This document shows, one piece after another, positions 9,029 to 18,220 of a DNA stretch of 64,000 bases; position 1 is the first letter of the stretch, and each line of letters opens with the position of its first letter. A program made the position numbers and the translations under genes. This DNA is from Planctomycetes bacterium UBA2386 (lineage in GTDB: Bacteria > Planctomycetota > UBA1135 > UBA2386). The notes beneath the pieces are model-generated. The model saw only the letters and a program-made list of their open reading frames with translations, made no database searches and was not told where the DNA came from. The stretch spans positions 20,092-84,091 of the forward strand of contig DDSQ01000172.1 in assembly GCA_002343845.1 (NCBI GenBank), read 5' to 3'.

Positions 9029-10348
9029 ATGCATGATCGGGGCGTGATCGTGATGAAGTTCGGCGGCACCTCGGTCGGCGACGCGAGGTCGATCCGCCAG
9101 GTCGTGCACATCGTGCGGCAACAGCTCGACCGTCGGCCGGTCGTCGTCGTTTCCGCGCACGCTGGCGTGACCGATGCCCTGCTCGCGATCGCCGACGCGG
9201 CGCCGAGCGGCCAGACCGACACCGCGGCGATCGAGGAGCGCCATCGGGCGATCGCGCGCGAACTCGAGCTGCCGCGCGATCTGCTCGACGAGCAGTTGCG
9301 GGAACTCCACGACGTCGCGCGCGGCCTGCGGCTGGTCGGCACCACCGGGCCTCGCGAACGCGACCTGCTGGCGAGTTTCGGCGAACGCTGCAGCGCGCGC
9401 ACCGTCGCGGGGGCGCTGCGGCAGGCCGGCGTCGCGGCGACGGCGGTCGACGCGTTCACCGCAGGTCTGCGCACCGACAGTTCGTTCGGTCGCGCCCACG
9501 CCGAACTCGACGACGGCCGCCTGGCCAGGGCGCTCGCCGACGTCGACGGCGTGCCCGTCTTCACGGGGTTCCTCGGCGTCGACCGGCACGGCCACATCAC
9601 CACGTTGGGTCGCAACGGCAGCGACTACACCGCTGCCCTCGTCGGTCACGCGGTCGATGCCGAGGAGATCCAGTTGTGGAAGGACGTCGACGGCGTGCGC
9701 ACCGCCGATCCGCGGCTCGTGCCGCAAGCGCGGCCGATCGCGGCGATGAGCTTCGACGAGGCCTGCGAACTGACGGCGTTCGGCAGCAAGATCGTGCATC
9801 CCGCCGCGATGCTGCCGGCGATGCTCAAGCGCATCCCGCTGCGCGTGCGCAGCACGTTGGCGCCAGAATCGCCCGGCACCGCGATCGACCTCGCCTGCCC
9901 TCGCGCGCCGGTGCGGGCGATCGCCCACCGCGGCGGCATCGCGACGGTCACCGTGCAGTCGTCGCGCTGGATCGATCAGCACGAACTGCTCGCCCGCGTG
10001 TTCGCCGATCTCGCCGCGTTGCAGTGCGACACGGGTCCGGTCGCGATCGCAGCAGGCGGCATCACGTTCCCGGTCGAACAACGGCGCCTGCGCGAACTGC
10101 TGCCGCGCCTCGTCCGCCACGGCGACGTGACCGAGCAACTCGATCAGGCGCTGGTGGCGCTGGTCGGCGACCCGGCGATGCTGCGCGGGGCCGGCCTCGC
10201 CGCGGCGACGGCCGCGATGGCGGCGGCGGGCATCACGATGCAATGCGCGGCCCACGGGGCGGGTGGCACCACGTTCTCGTTCGTGGTGCCAGCCGCCGAT
10301 TGCCGCCGCGCCGTCGGACTGCTGCACGATCACTTCTTCCCGGCATGA
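9029..10348 (+). CDS. Aspartate kinase
   Basis: This 439-residue enzyme phosphorylates aspartate, the first step toward lysine, threonine and methionine. The kinase domain opens with VMKFGGTSVGD and contains TTLGRNGSDYTAA and WKDVDGVRTADPR, followed by FGSKIVHPAAM; residues from about 290 form tandem ACT regulatory domains. I chose the ATG at 9029; a GTG at 9044 would give MIVMKFGGTS, which is more usual for the family, so the start is uncertain by five codons. The stop overlaps the signal peptidase start (ATGA), so the two are co-translated although functionally unrelated. Confidence 0.9.
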   Translation: MHDRGVIVMKFGGTSVGDARSIRQVVHIVRQQLDRRPVVVVSAHAGVTDALLAIADAAPSGQTDTAAIEERHRAIARELELPRDLLDEQLRELHDVARGLRLVGTTGPRERDLLASFGERCSARTVAGALRQAGVAATAVDAFTAGLRTDSSFGRAHAELDDGRLARALADVDGVPVFTGFLGVDRHGHITTLGRNGSDYTAALVGHAVDAEEIQLWKDVDGVRTADPRLVPQARPIAAMSFDEACELTAFGSKIVHPAAMLPAMLKRIPLRVRSTLAPESPGTAIDLACPRAPVRAIAHRGGIATVTVQSSRWIDQHELLARVFADLAALQCDTGPVAIAAGGITFPVEQRRLRELLPRLVRHGDVTEQLDQALVALVGDPAMLRGAGLAAATAAMAAAGITMQCAAHGAGGTTFSFVVPAADCRRAVGLLHDHFFPA

Positions 10349-11631
10349 CGCTCTCGCGACCTTCGCTGGCGATGTTGCGCGACTCGGTTCTGGTCGCGGC
10401 GATCGCAGTGCTGACGGTGCAGGCGCTGAAACGGCTCGTGGGAGACCGCTACCTCGTGCCGACGGGGAGCATGGAGCCCGTGTTCCATGGGCATCCGGAG
10501 CACGGCGACTGGGTGCTCGTGAGCAAGTTGGCGTCGGCGTCCGCACTGCGCGTCGGCGACCTCGTCGTCATCGACCATCCGAGCCAACCGGGGCAGCGCA
10601 TGGTGAAGCGCATCGCCGCGCGCGGCGACGATCTGCCCGGCGGGTGTTGGATCGACATCATGCAGGGCGACCTGTGGCTCGGGCCGGATCCGCAGCGCAT
10701 GCAGCGCGAGCAGAAGGACCCGCTGGCGGCGAAGGCGCAGCGGGCGACCTGGGCAGCGGCGCCGGGCACGGCCGCTGCCCGGGACGGGATCACGTTCGGC
10801 CGCGCGCGAGCCGCTGGTCTGGACGGTCCGTGGTCGCTGCCGGCGTTGTCGATCGGCGAGGAGGAAGCGCGTTCGATGACGACCGCGACCTCGCGCTTGG
10901 CGCGACGCGCCCGCGCCGAACTGCCCGTTCCCGACGGTTTCCTCGGCGCAGCGCGCCCGATCGACGCGAGCTGCATCGACGCGACCGGCGCGCGGGTCGC
11001 CGCCGGCGGCGACGTGCCGGTGACCGATGTCGGCATGGAGGTGGCGTTCGCCGTCGATGGTCTGCCCGCCGCCGACTGCACCGTCCTCGCGGCGATCGAA
11101 ACGCGGTACGAGAACCTGACCTTCCACTGGCGGCCGCGAACCGGACGCGTCGTGTTGTGGCGCGACGGCGAGGACATCGCCGCGGCGGACCTGCCGGCTG
11201 TCGCGCGCCAGGCGACCCTCGAGTTCGGCCTCCTCGACGATCGTGCCTTCTTCGCGCTCGACGGCTCGCGCGCGAATCTGCTCGTCGTGCCAAGGCAACC
11301 GCAATGGAACGGGGATGGCCAGCGGCCGCTCGCCGGCGTGCGGTCGGTGTGCTGGCTCGGTCTGCTCGCCGCCCAGGACGCCGAGGCGGTGATCACCCGC
11401 CTGCGCGTCTTCCGCGACGTGCACCGCTGGCGTGATCCGATCGTGGGCATGCCCGGGCAGGCCGGCGGATGGCCGCGCCAGGTCCCGCCCGGCCACTGGT
11501 TCCTGCTCGGCGACAGCGCGTTCGACAGCCATGACAGCCGGCAGTTCGGACCGGTCGCGTCGTCGGCGTTCGTCGGCGTGCCGTGGTACGTGCTCGGGCC
11601 ATGGGCGCGCCGCCGCTGGGTGACCCCGTGA
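10345..11631 (+). CDS. lepB: Signal peptidase I with large insertion
   Basis: The protein has 428 residues, far longer than a minimal type I signal peptidase. The N-terminus has one membrane helix (residues about 12-28). The catalytic Ser42 sits in VPTGSMEPVFHG and the general base Lys88 in RMVKRIAARGDD. The last conserved box, GHWFLLGDSAFDSHDSRQFGPV, comes only after a roughly 290-residue insertion. Part of that insertion (from about ADCTVLAAIETRY to AVITRLRVFRDV) reads as a beta-sandwich. It cleaves signal peptides on the outer face of the inner membrane. The ATG overlaps the aspartate kinase stop. The core is certain; the role of the insertion is unknown. Confidence 0.88.
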   Translation: MTLSRPSLAMLRDSVLVAAIAVLTVQALKRLVGDRYLVPTGSMEPVFHGHPEHGDWVLVSKLASASALRVGDLVVIDHPSQPGQRMVKRIAARGDDLPGGCWIDIMQGDLWLGPDPQRMQREQKDPLAAKAQRATWAAAPGTAAARDGITFGRARAAGLDGPWSLPALSIGEEEARSMTTATSRLARRARAELPVPDGFLGAARPIDASCIDATGARVAAGGDVPVTDVGMEVAFAVDGLPAADCTVLAAIETRYENLTFHWRPRTGRVVLWRDGEDIAAADLPAVARQATLEFGLLDDRAFFALDGSRANLLVVPRQPQWNGDGQRPLAGVRSVCWLGLLAAQDAEAVITRLRVFRDVHRWRDPIVGMPGQAGGWPRQVPPGHWFLLGDSAFDSHDSRQFGPVASSAFVGVPWYVLGPWARRRWVTP

Positions 11632-11714
11632 TTGGTCCCGCCGCACCGCCAGAACGTGGACCCGACGCTGTTGCCCTGGCCGCGTCCGCGCATACAGACT
11701 TCCGGAGGCCTCCT

Positions 11715-13559
11715 TTGCAGTTCGCCGCAGCCTGCCGCCCGCGCGGCTCCACGATCCCGCTCCTCGTCCTGGTCGCATTCGTCGGCAACGCCTTGTCCCA
11801 GGCGCCTCCGCCCGGAACGCAGCAGCGTCCGGATCCGATGCTGTTGCCGCAGCTCGTCGCGCTGCCGCGAGGCGACCGCGCGATCGTCGTCGACGGCTCG
11901 TTGTCGGACTGGCCCGAGCTGCCGGCGATCCGCATCGACGACCGCCGCCAGTTGTCGGGAACGGCGAACAACGCCTGGATCGGGCCGCGCGACCTCGGAG
12001 CGCAGGGCTTCATGCTCTGGGACGAGACGTCGCTCCACGTCGCGTTCGTGGTGCGCGACGAATGGCATCGAGCGCTCGACGCCAAGTCGGTGCGCCTGAC
12101 CGAGATTCCGGCCGCCGACTCGGTGGTGCTGACGTTCGATCCCGACCGTGACACACGCGGTACCGGCAACGATCCGGGCCGCCGCGAAGATCGTGAGTTC
12201 TGGCTCGCCGACGAAGCGGCGCGCGCGGTCGTGCAGTGGGATCGCCTGCGCGGGACCGCGCGCGTGCTCGCCGGCGAGGCGGCCCGCGTCGTCGTGGTGC
12301 ACGACAAGGAGCAGGGGCTGACGACGTACGAGGCGCAGCTGCCGTGGAGCGAGATCCTGCCGGTTGGGCGACCCGCCACGGCTGGACTCGTGCTCGACGT
12401 GCAGATCGTCGTCAACGACTACGACGAAACGACGGACAGCATGCCGCAGACGCGAGCGGGGCTGACGTTCGGCTGCGGCCCACTCGTGGATCCGGGCCTG
12501 CTCGCGAGCTTGATGCTCGTCGCCGATGCCGGCGCCCTGCAGGGCGTCGTTCCGGTGTTTCCGCCCAAGCCCGGCACGCCGCCGTCTTCCGTGCTCGGCG
12601 CCGAGCACTGGCAGCAATGGACGGCCAGGCTGCTGCAATCGCCGCCGGCGATCTGGACCGGGACGGGTACGCCGCAGGAGTGCGGCGGCAGCAAGCGCCT
12701 GGCCCTGCTCGAGGAGCTCGACGAACACTGCGGGCGCATGCCGCGAGTCGACTTCCTCGAGCTGCACCATCGCATCCATCGGCGCATGTCGCGCGAGGTC
12801 GCAGGACTGCAGGCGCGCGGCCTGCCTCTGCTCTGGCGCCAACGCCTCGAGTCGGTGTCGAAGAACGCCGAGGACCCGGTGCCGGCAGGCTCGCTGCGCC
12901 TCTTCCGGTTGCCGATGGGCGGATGGTTGTTCCGCTCGCCGCAGCGGAACTTCGTCGTCGACGCGGCCGGCGCCGACGTCGCCGAGTTCCTGTTCGGCGG
13001 CATCGAGTTCTGTGCGCTCACGCAGCCGCTCGAGCTGACGCGCCGCAACGACCAACTGCTCCTGCGCATGTACTTCGCGGAACCGCCGCGTCCGGTGTTC
13101 ACGCACGTCGCGTTCCACCTGCCGGTCGTGCCGATGTCGACGATGGCGATCGTCGAAGCGGGGAGCAGCCACGGCAGCCGCACGGGTGCGCGCATCGACG
13201 TTCTCGGCCACAAGCTGCCGGACGGCGCGGTGCCGTGGAGCGTGAGCTACCGGATCGCCACGCCGGGCGGTCCGACGGTGCTGATCGTCGGTCCGGACCT
13301 GTTGCCGGGCGAGGTCGGCGAACCCGGCGTCGACGTCGCGATCCTCTCGCCTCGCAATCAGGATCCGCTCGCCGTCCTGCAGGCAGCAAAGCCGAAACTG
13401 GTCGTCATCGACGACGTGTTCACGTGCGAAGACAATGCGGCAAGAGCGCGCGCCTCGCTGCGAGAAATCCACGCCCTGCAACAGATGCTGCGTGCGTTCC
13501 CGTCATTGGTGTTGGCTCCCGGCGAGTCGTGGACCGTCGTGAAGAGTGACGACCGCTGA
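11715..13559 (+). CDS. Exported protein with CBM9/DOMON-like N-terminus
   Basis: The chosen TTG start is preceded by GGAGG nine bases upstream and yields 614 residues with a signal peptide (STIPLLVLVAFVGNALSQA). Residues about 50-240 (AIVVDGSLSDWPELP, LWDETSLHVAFVVRDEW) match the family-9 carbohydrate-binding/DOMON-like domain found on surface and redox proteins. The C-terminal third (HVAFHLPVVPM, ILSPRNQDPLAVL, KPKLVVIDDVF) has a metallo-hydrolase-like strand pattern, but I see no HxHxDH metal motif. Its function is unknown. A hairpin at 13570-13589 follows the stop. Confidence 0.65.
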   Translation: MQFAAACRPRGSTIPLLVLVAFVGNALSQAPPPGTQQRPDPMLLPQLVALPRGDRAIVVDGSLSDWPELPAIRIDDRRQLSGTANNAWIGPRDLGAQGFMLWDETSLHVAFVVRDEWHRALDAKSVRLTEIPAADSVVLTFDPDRDTRGTGNDPGRREDREFWLADEAARAVVQWDRLRGTARVLAGEAARVVVVHDKEQGLTTYEAQLPWSEILPVGRPATAGLVLDVQIVVNDYDETTDSMPQTRAGLTFGCGPLVDPGLLASLMLVADAGALQGVVPVFPPKPGTPPSSVLGAEHWQQWTARLLQSPPAIWTGTGTPQECGGSKRLALLEELDEHCGRMPRVDFLELHHRIHRRMSREVAGLQARGLPLLWRQRLESVSKNAEDPVPAGSLRLFRLPMGGWLFRSPQRNFVVDAAGADVAEFLFGGIEFCALTQPLELTRRNDQLLLRMYFAEPPRPVFTHVAFHLPVVPMSTMAIVEAGSSHGSRTGARIDVLGHKLPDGAVPWSVSYRIATPGGPTVLIVGPDLLPGEVGEPGVDVAILSPRNQDPLAVLQAAKPKLVVIDDVFTCEDNAARARASLREIHALQQMLRAFPSLVLAPGESWTVVKSDDR

Positions 13560-13569
13560 CGCAGTTTGA

Positions 13570-13589
13570 TCGACGCTTGCTTGCGTCGA
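13570..13589 (+). terminator. Hairpin after the CBM9-like gene
   Basis: A perfect 7-bp stem TCGACGC/GCGTCGA with loop TTGCTT lies ten bases after the stop codon. There is no T-tract, so factor-independent termination is possible but unproven. Confidence 0.4.
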
Positions 13590-13669
13590 AGTTGCTCGGG
13601 TGCATGATGCTCGGCCGCGATTGGCAATGAGCGCCGATCGCTCGAAACCTGAATCAAAGACGAACCAGA

Positions 13670-14059
13670 ATGGCTGCCAAGAAGAGCAATCCGGCGATGG
13701 AGTTCCTCGTCGAGACGTTGAAGGGCGATCGCAACGCGGTGTATGCCGAAGTCGCGGCCAACGCCGCGAAGAAGAAGCTGAAGGTCTATCCAATCATGTG
13801 GGGTCGCGCGAAGGCGCTGCTCGGCTACGTCAAGGTCGCACCGCGCGGCCAAGGCAAGATGGCCAAGGCCAAGGCGGCCAAGGCAGTCGCCAAGCGTGGG
13901 CCCGGCCGTCCGCCGAAAGCCGCCACGGCGAAGGCAACGTCGTTCGACGGCTCGCTTGCGAGCATCGTCGCGGCAGTCAAGGGCAGCGAGCAGGAACGCA
14001 ACCGCTATCGCGGCGCACTCGAGCGGATCCAGTCGATTCTCGCCGACGCGTTGGCGTGA
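13670..14059 (+). CDS. Small basic protein with AT-hook-like motif
   Basis: The protein has 129 residues. The N-terminal half (NPAMEFLVETLKGDRNAVYA, then PIMWGRAKALLG) looks like a small helical domain. A Lys/Ala-rich stretch and RGPGRPPKAA follow; GRPP is the core of an AT-hook, which binds the minor groove of DNA. The C-terminus (GSEQERNRYRGALERIQ) is helical. I do not recognise the family; a nucleoid-associated or regulatory role is a reasonable inference. It is transcribed toward the aminotransferase gene, with a hairpin at the junction. Confidence 0.6.
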   Translation: MAAKKSNPAMEFLVETLKGDRNAVYAEVAANAAKKKLKVYPIMWGRAKALLGYVKVAPRGQGKMAKAKAAKAVAKRGPGRPPKAATAKATSFDGSLASIVAAVKGSEQERNRYRGALERIQSILADALA

Positions 14060-14068
14060 TCCGCGTGT

Positions 14069-14971
14069 TCAGCGGCGGCCGACGAGCCGCCGCCAGTTCG
14101 GCTCGTCGTGCTCGACGAGCCGCCGCGCGAACCGCTCGCGCAGCGCCGGCAGTAGTTTGGCGCACCGTGGACCCGGGTCGCCGCCGTGCAGGGCGCGACC
14201 GTCGAGATGCGTGACTGGCGCGATGTCCCGCAACGTGCTCGACAGGAACAGCTCCTCGGCTCGCCGAAGGTCTGCCCGCGTCATGTGACGTTCGACCACC
14301 TGTTCGCCGAGGTCGGGCAGGGCGTCGAGAAGCAACGCGCGCGTCACGCCGACCAGGATGCCGGCGTCGAGCGGCGGCGTGCACCAGACACCGTCGATGC
14401 GCGCGAAGAGGTTCGACGTCGATGCTTCGGTGACCTGACCATCGGCATTGCACATCACACAGTCGGTGGCGCCGCGGTCCTTTGCCTCGGCCAGGGCGAG
14501 CACGTTGTTGAGGTAGTTGCCGCTCTTCGTCGCGGGATCGAGCGCGCGGCGGTCATTGCGCAGGCGCTCGACGATCGCCAGCCGCACCGGCTGGCCCGAC
14601 ATCGGCGAAAGCGACCGGACCATCACCACCCAGCACGGCTTGCCGGTCGCGCAGGCGAGGTCGATGTTCGGCGCCGAGCCAGCACCGCGCGTGACGATCA
14701 CGCGCACGTAGTGGTCGCCGGGTCCGGCTTCGGCGATCGTCGCGGCGACACGGCGAGCGACCGTCGGCTCGTCGAGATCGAGGGCGAGCCGGATGGCGGC
14801 TGCCGACTCCCGAAGCCGGGCCCAGTGCTCGGGCCAGCCGAACGGCACGTCGCCCACGGTCCGCACGACTTCGTAGATCGAATCGCCGAACAGGAACCCC
14901 CGGTCGAGCACGGGGATCCGCGCTTCGTGTTCGGGGGTCACCAGTCCATCGACGTTGCAGAGGTTCGCCAT
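14069..14971 (-). CDS. Class IV aminotransferase
   Basis: This 300-residue protein matches the fold-type IV PLP enzymes (branched-chain or D-amino acid aminotransferase, or aminodeoxychorismate lyase). It starts MANLCNVDGLVTP; VLDRGFLFGDSIYEVVRT is the typical opening. The PLP lysine is in PATKSGNYLNN and the glutamate loop in QVTEASTSNLFA. The frame is open upstream, but this ATG matches the family length. The substrate is not determined by the sequence alone; the DRGFLFGDSIYE form fits IlvE or D-aminotransferase best. It is divergent from purF with only 31 bases between the starts. Confidence 0.82.
   Translation of the reverse strand: MANLCNVDGLVTPEHEARIPVLDRGFLFGDSIYEVVRTVGDVPFGWPEHWARLRESAAAIRLALDLDEPTVARRVAATIAEAGPGDHYVRVIVTRGAGSAPNIDLACATGKPCWVVMVRSLSPMSGQPVRLAIVERLRNDRRALDPATKSGNYLNNVLALAEAKDRGATDCVMCNADGQVTEASTSNLFARIDGVWCTPPLDAGILVGVTRALLLDALPDLGEQVVERHMTRADLRRAEELFLSSTLRDIAPVTHLDGRALHGGDPGPRCAKLLPALRERFARRLVEHDEPNWRRLVGRR
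14072..14093. terminator. GC-rich hairpin at a convergent junction
   Basis: An 8-bp stem GCGGCGGC/GCCGCCGC with loop CGACGA lies just after the stop of the basic protein gene and inside the last codons of the convergent aminotransferase gene. It could end transcription of the former. Confidence 0.35.
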
Positions 14972-15002
14972 CGCGGGACGGATGGTAAGCTCGCCCCCCT
15001 TC

Positions 15003-16457
15003 ATGTGCGGCTTCATCTCGATCTACGGACCTGCTGAGTCCGACGCCATCCACGACGCGCTCGCGGGCTTGCTCGCGATCCAGCACCGCGGTCAGGACGC
15101 CGCTGGTGCTGTCACCTTCAAGGATCGCTTCCAGGCCAAGAAGGGTCTGGGCCTCGTGCGCGAGGTGTTCCAGGACAAGCACCTCCATCGCCTGCGCGGC
15201 CATCTCGCCGTCGCGCATGTTCGCTACCCGACGGTCGGCCTCGGCGAGGACACCGACGTGCAGCCGTTCTGGCTCGACTACCCGGTCGGCACGGCGATGG
15301 CGCACAACGGCAACGTCACCAACTTCCACGAGCTGAAGGACAGCTACTTCGGCCAGCGCAACATCCACCTCGGCAGCACCTGCGACCTCGAAGTCGTGCT
15401 CTACGTGTTCGCCGACGCGTTGATGCGCCGCGCCGCCGATCCGGTCACCGTCGACGACGTGCAGGCCGCGGTGAAGGAGGTCTACGAACGCGTGAAGGGC
15501 GCCTACTCCGTCGCCGGCATCACCGCCGAGGGCATGTATGCGTTCCGCGATCCGTTCGGCATCAAGCCGTGCATCTTCGGCAAGAAGGAGACGCCCGACG
15601 GCACCTGGTACGCGGTTGCCAGCGAGTCGGTCGTGCTCGACGTCGCCGGCTACCAGATCGTCCGCGATCTGCAGGCGGGCGAGATGTTGTGGATCGGCAA
15701 GGACCGCGTGCCGCACGTGCGCAAGGTCGCGCAGAAGCCGCACCGCCCCTGCATCTTCGAGTACGTGTACTTCGCGCGGCCGGACACCTTCCTCGACGGC
15801 ACGTCGGTCTACGAGGCGCGCATGGAACTCGGGCGTCGCCTCGGCCGCGCATTCCTCGAGACCGGTCTGCAGGCCGATGTCGTGATCCCGGTGCCCGAGT
15901 CGGCGCGCACCGCCGGCCAGACGATGGCCGAGGAGATCGGCGTGCCGTGCCGCGAGGGGTTCGTGAAGAACCGCTACGTCGGCCGCACGTTCATCATGCC
16001 GAACGACAAGGCCCGGCAGGCGACGATCCGCGCCAAGCTCAACCCGATCCGCGCCGAGTTCGAAGGCAAGCGCGTCGTGATCCTCGACGACTCGATCGTG
16101 CGCGGCAACACCAGCCGGCAGATCGTCAAGATCGCGCGCCAGATGGGGGCGGCGAAGGTCTACCTCGCGTCGTACTCGCCGCCGCTGCAGTTCCCGTGTC
16201 TCTACGGGATCGACATGTCGACGAAGCGCGAGTTCGTGGCGCGCGGCCGCAGCAACGAGGAGATCGCCAAGGAACTCGGCGCCGACTTCGTGCTCTACCA
16301 GACGATCGAGCAGATGGAGGACGCCGTGCGGACGGCCGGCAACAAGAAGCTCGAGTTCTGCAAGGCGTGCTTCGAGGGCGTCTACCCGACGGGCGACATC
16401 ACCGAGCGCATGCTCACCGACATCGAGAACGATCGCCTCGCCGCCAGCCGGGCGTAG
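15003..16457 (+). CDS. purF: Amidophosphoribosyltransferase
   Basis: This 484-residue enzyme makes phosphoribosylamine from PRPP and glutamine, the first committed step of purine synthesis. The start is fixed by the catalytic cysteine: MCGF places Cys2 as the mature N-terminal nucleophile, with no propeptide. The glutaminase half shows HRGQDAAG and AHNGNVTN. The phosphoribosyltransferase half has the PRPP loop VVILDDSIVRGNTS and the flag-loop region KNRYVGRTFI. Length and motifs are normal. The gene stands alone, divergent from the aminotransferase gene, and its stop abuts that of the convergent glycosyltransferase gene. Confidence 0.95.
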   Translation: MCGFISIYGPAESDAIHDALAGLLAIQHRGQDAAGAVTFKDRFQAKKGLGLVREVFQDKHLHRLRGHLAVAHVRYPTVGLGEDTDVQPFWLDYPVGTAMAHNGNVTNFHELKDSYFGQRNIHLGSTCDLEVVLYVFADALMRRAADPVTVDDVQAAVKEVYERVKGAYSVAGITAEGMYAFRDPFGIKPCIFGKKETPDGTWYAVASESVVLDVAGYQIVRDLQAGEMLWIGKDRVPHVRKVAQKPHRPCIFEYVYFARPDTFLDGTSVYEARMELGRRLGRAFLETGLQADVVIPVPESARTAGQTMAEEIGVPCREGFVKNRYVGRTFIMPNDKARQATIRAKLNPIRAEFEGKRVVILDDSIVRGNTSRQIVKIARQMGAAKVYLASYSPPLQFPCLYGIDMSTKREFVARGRSNEEIAKELGADFVLYQTIEQMEDAVRTAGNKKLEFCKACFEGVYPTGDITERMLTDIENDRLAASRA

Positions 16458-17420
16458 TCACTGCCGACGCGTCTTCGGCACGCGTCCGCGCAGCTTGGGC
16501 ACCAGCAGCAGCGCCTCGCGCGCGATCCGGCCGTCCATCTTCGACTTGCCGACCGCGCGGTCGACGAAGTGGATCGGGATCTCCTTCACGGTGAAGCCCG
16601 CGCGCACCATGCGGAACGCCATCTCGATCTGGAACGCGTAGCCCTGCGCGGCGACCGCCGACAGGTCGAGCGCCCGCAGAGCGCTGACGTGGAAGCAGCG
16701 GAAGCCGGCGGTGTTGTCGCGGATGCCCGAAGCGAGCACGGCGCGGGTGTAGAGGTTGGCGCCGCGCGACAGCGCACGACGCTTCCAGTCCCAGCCGACG
16801 GTGCAGCCGCCGCGCACGTAGCGGCTGCCGATCACGAGTTCGGCGTCGTGCGAGGCGAACACCAGCCGCGGCAGGTCCCACGGCGCGTGGCTGAAGTCGG
16901 CGTCCATCTCGCAGACGCGTTCGTAGCCGCGTTCGATCGCGAAGCGGAAGCCGGCGATGTAGGCGGTGCCGAGACCCTGCTTGCCCTGCCGGTGCAGAAC
17001 GTGCACGCGTCGATCGGCGGCGGCGAGGCGATCGGCGATCGCGCCGGTGCCGTCCGGGGAGCCGTCGTCGACGACCAGCACGTCGACGTCGGCGAACGCG
17101 TGGATCGCGCGCAGCAGCGGCTCGAGGTTGTCCTTCTCGTTGTAGGTCGGCACGACGACGAGCGTGCGCCACGGCGGCGCGTGCGGACGCACGGGCACCG
17201 GTCCGATTCCTGCCGCGCGTCCTTGTTCGGCTGCGGCGCGCGCGGCGGTCTCGTCCTGACCCCGCAGGACGACCAGGCGACTGCTGTCGATGCCGGCGCG
17301 CACGACGCTCTCGGCCGCGGCGAAGTCGGCGACGACGCGCAGCGGCTCGGTGAAGGTGCGCGGGCCGGCGACGGTACTCGCCGGTACTTGCGTCGGGGAT
17401 GGGCGGGCGGGTTCGGCCAC
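16458..17420 (-). CDS. Polyprenol-phosphate mannosyltransferase-like GT2 enzyme
   Basis: This 320-residue family 2 glycosyltransferase resembles DPM1. It contains VVVPTYNEKDNLEPLL, VDDGSPDGTG, and the metal-binding EMDADFSHAPWDL, followed by GSRYVRGG and IPIHFVDRAVGKSKM. DPM1-type enzymes transfer mannose (or another hexose) from a nucleotide sugar to polyprenyl phosphate at the inner face of the membrane. No C-terminal membrane helices are present, as in soluble DPM1. The first 80 or so residues are not part of the domain and are unrecognised. The gene is convergent with purF, stop against stop. Confidence 0.8.
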   Translation of the reverse strand: MAEPARPSPTQVPASTVAGPRTFTEPLRVVADFAAAESVVRAGIDSSRLVVLRGQDETAARAAAEQGRAAGIGPVPVRPHAPPWRTLVVVPTYNEKDNLEPLLRAIHAFADVDVLVVDDGSPDGTGAIADRLAAADRRVHVLHRQGKQGLGTAYIAGFRFAIERGYERVCEMDADFSHAPWDLPRLVFASHDAELVIGSRYVRGGCTVGWDWKRRALSRGANLYTRAVLASGIRDNTAGFRCFHVSALRALDLSAVAAQGYAFQIEMAFRMVRAGFTVKEIPIHFVDRAVGKSKMDGRIAREALLLVPKLRGRVPKTRRQ

Positions 17421-17554
17421 GACGAGAACTCGCGGCGCAATCTACCGGCGACTGCCCCTGACGGAACGTCCAGGCGCCGGGATCCGCCGCAGACGCTGGC
17501 ATCCCGCGGCCGACGTCCTGCTACGGTCCTGAGCCCCCACCCGGAGCGCCGCAC

Positions 17555-18217
17555 ATGCCACCGTTCGTCACCGTCCTCGCCCCGACACTCCTTCTCGCCG
17601 GTGCCATGGTCGCGCAGGGCGAAGTCGAGCCGCACGTCACCGCCAAGAAGGGCAGCTCGGTCTGGTTGATCCACGAGATGACCACCGCCGCGAAACTCGA
17701 GATTCAGGGCCAGGAGATCACGACGTCGCAGCGAACGGCGCGCGTGCTGCACGTGCAGGTGAAGGACATCGATGCCGAGGGTCGTCTCGTCGTCGAGATC
17801 ACGATCGCGCGGGTGAGCGGGCGCGTGGACTCGTCGGTGGGTCAGTGGAAGTTCGACTTCGATTCGGCCGCGGAAGCGGATGCCCCGAAACACCCAGGGG
17901 CGACGGGAGCCTCGGCCGGAGTTGGCATGAAGTTCGTCTCGAAGGTGAGCCCGAGCGGCGAACTGTTCGAACTCGGCGAAGGGTCTTCCGCGGTGCTCGA
18001 CGCCAACCGGGAGCAGACCAGCTTGCATCAGATCACCGTGCAAGCGCTGCGGCAGATCGTCGTCGACGTGTTCGGCCAGTTGCCGCAGAAGCGCACCGCG
18101 GGCGGCGCGCAGTGGAATCGCGATCGCGTGGAGTCGCTTGGCCGCCTGGCCGCTCGCCAGAAGCTCGCGCTGACGCTGACGGACGTCGCTCCCGAGTCGT
18201 TCGCGATCGAAGGCTAG
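17555..18217 (+). CDS. Exported unknown protein, N-terminal part before an in-frame TAG
   Basis: These 220 residues begin with a signal peptide (FVTVLAPTLLLAGAMVAQGE) and form a beta-rich domain of unknown function. The frame is cut by TAG at 18215-18217 (codon after AIEG) and continues without shift into the next segment, 18221-18553. Read through, the product would be 332 residues with TAG at codon 221. The two parts read like one protein: strands continue across the stop, and the second part has no signal peptide. Possible causes are a nonsense mutation, a sequencing or assembly error, or genuine splitting. Confidence 0.6.
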   Translation: MPPFVTVLAPTLLLAGAMVAQGEVEPHVTAKKGSSVWLIHEMTTAAKLEIQGQEITTSQRTARVLHVQVKDIDAEGRLVVEITIARVSGRVDSSVGQWKFDFDSAAEADAPKHPGATGASAGVGMKFVSKVSPSGELFELGEGSSAVLDANREQTSLHQITVQALRQIVVDVFGQLPQKRTAGGAQWNRDRVESLGRLAARQKLALTLTDVAPESFAIEG

Positions 18218-18220
18218 GGC

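Noticed and set aside
18215..18217. Pyrrolysine reading of the in-frame TAG
   Set aside because: A single TAG with no sign of methylamine genes or a pyl cluster; mutation or sequence error is simpler.
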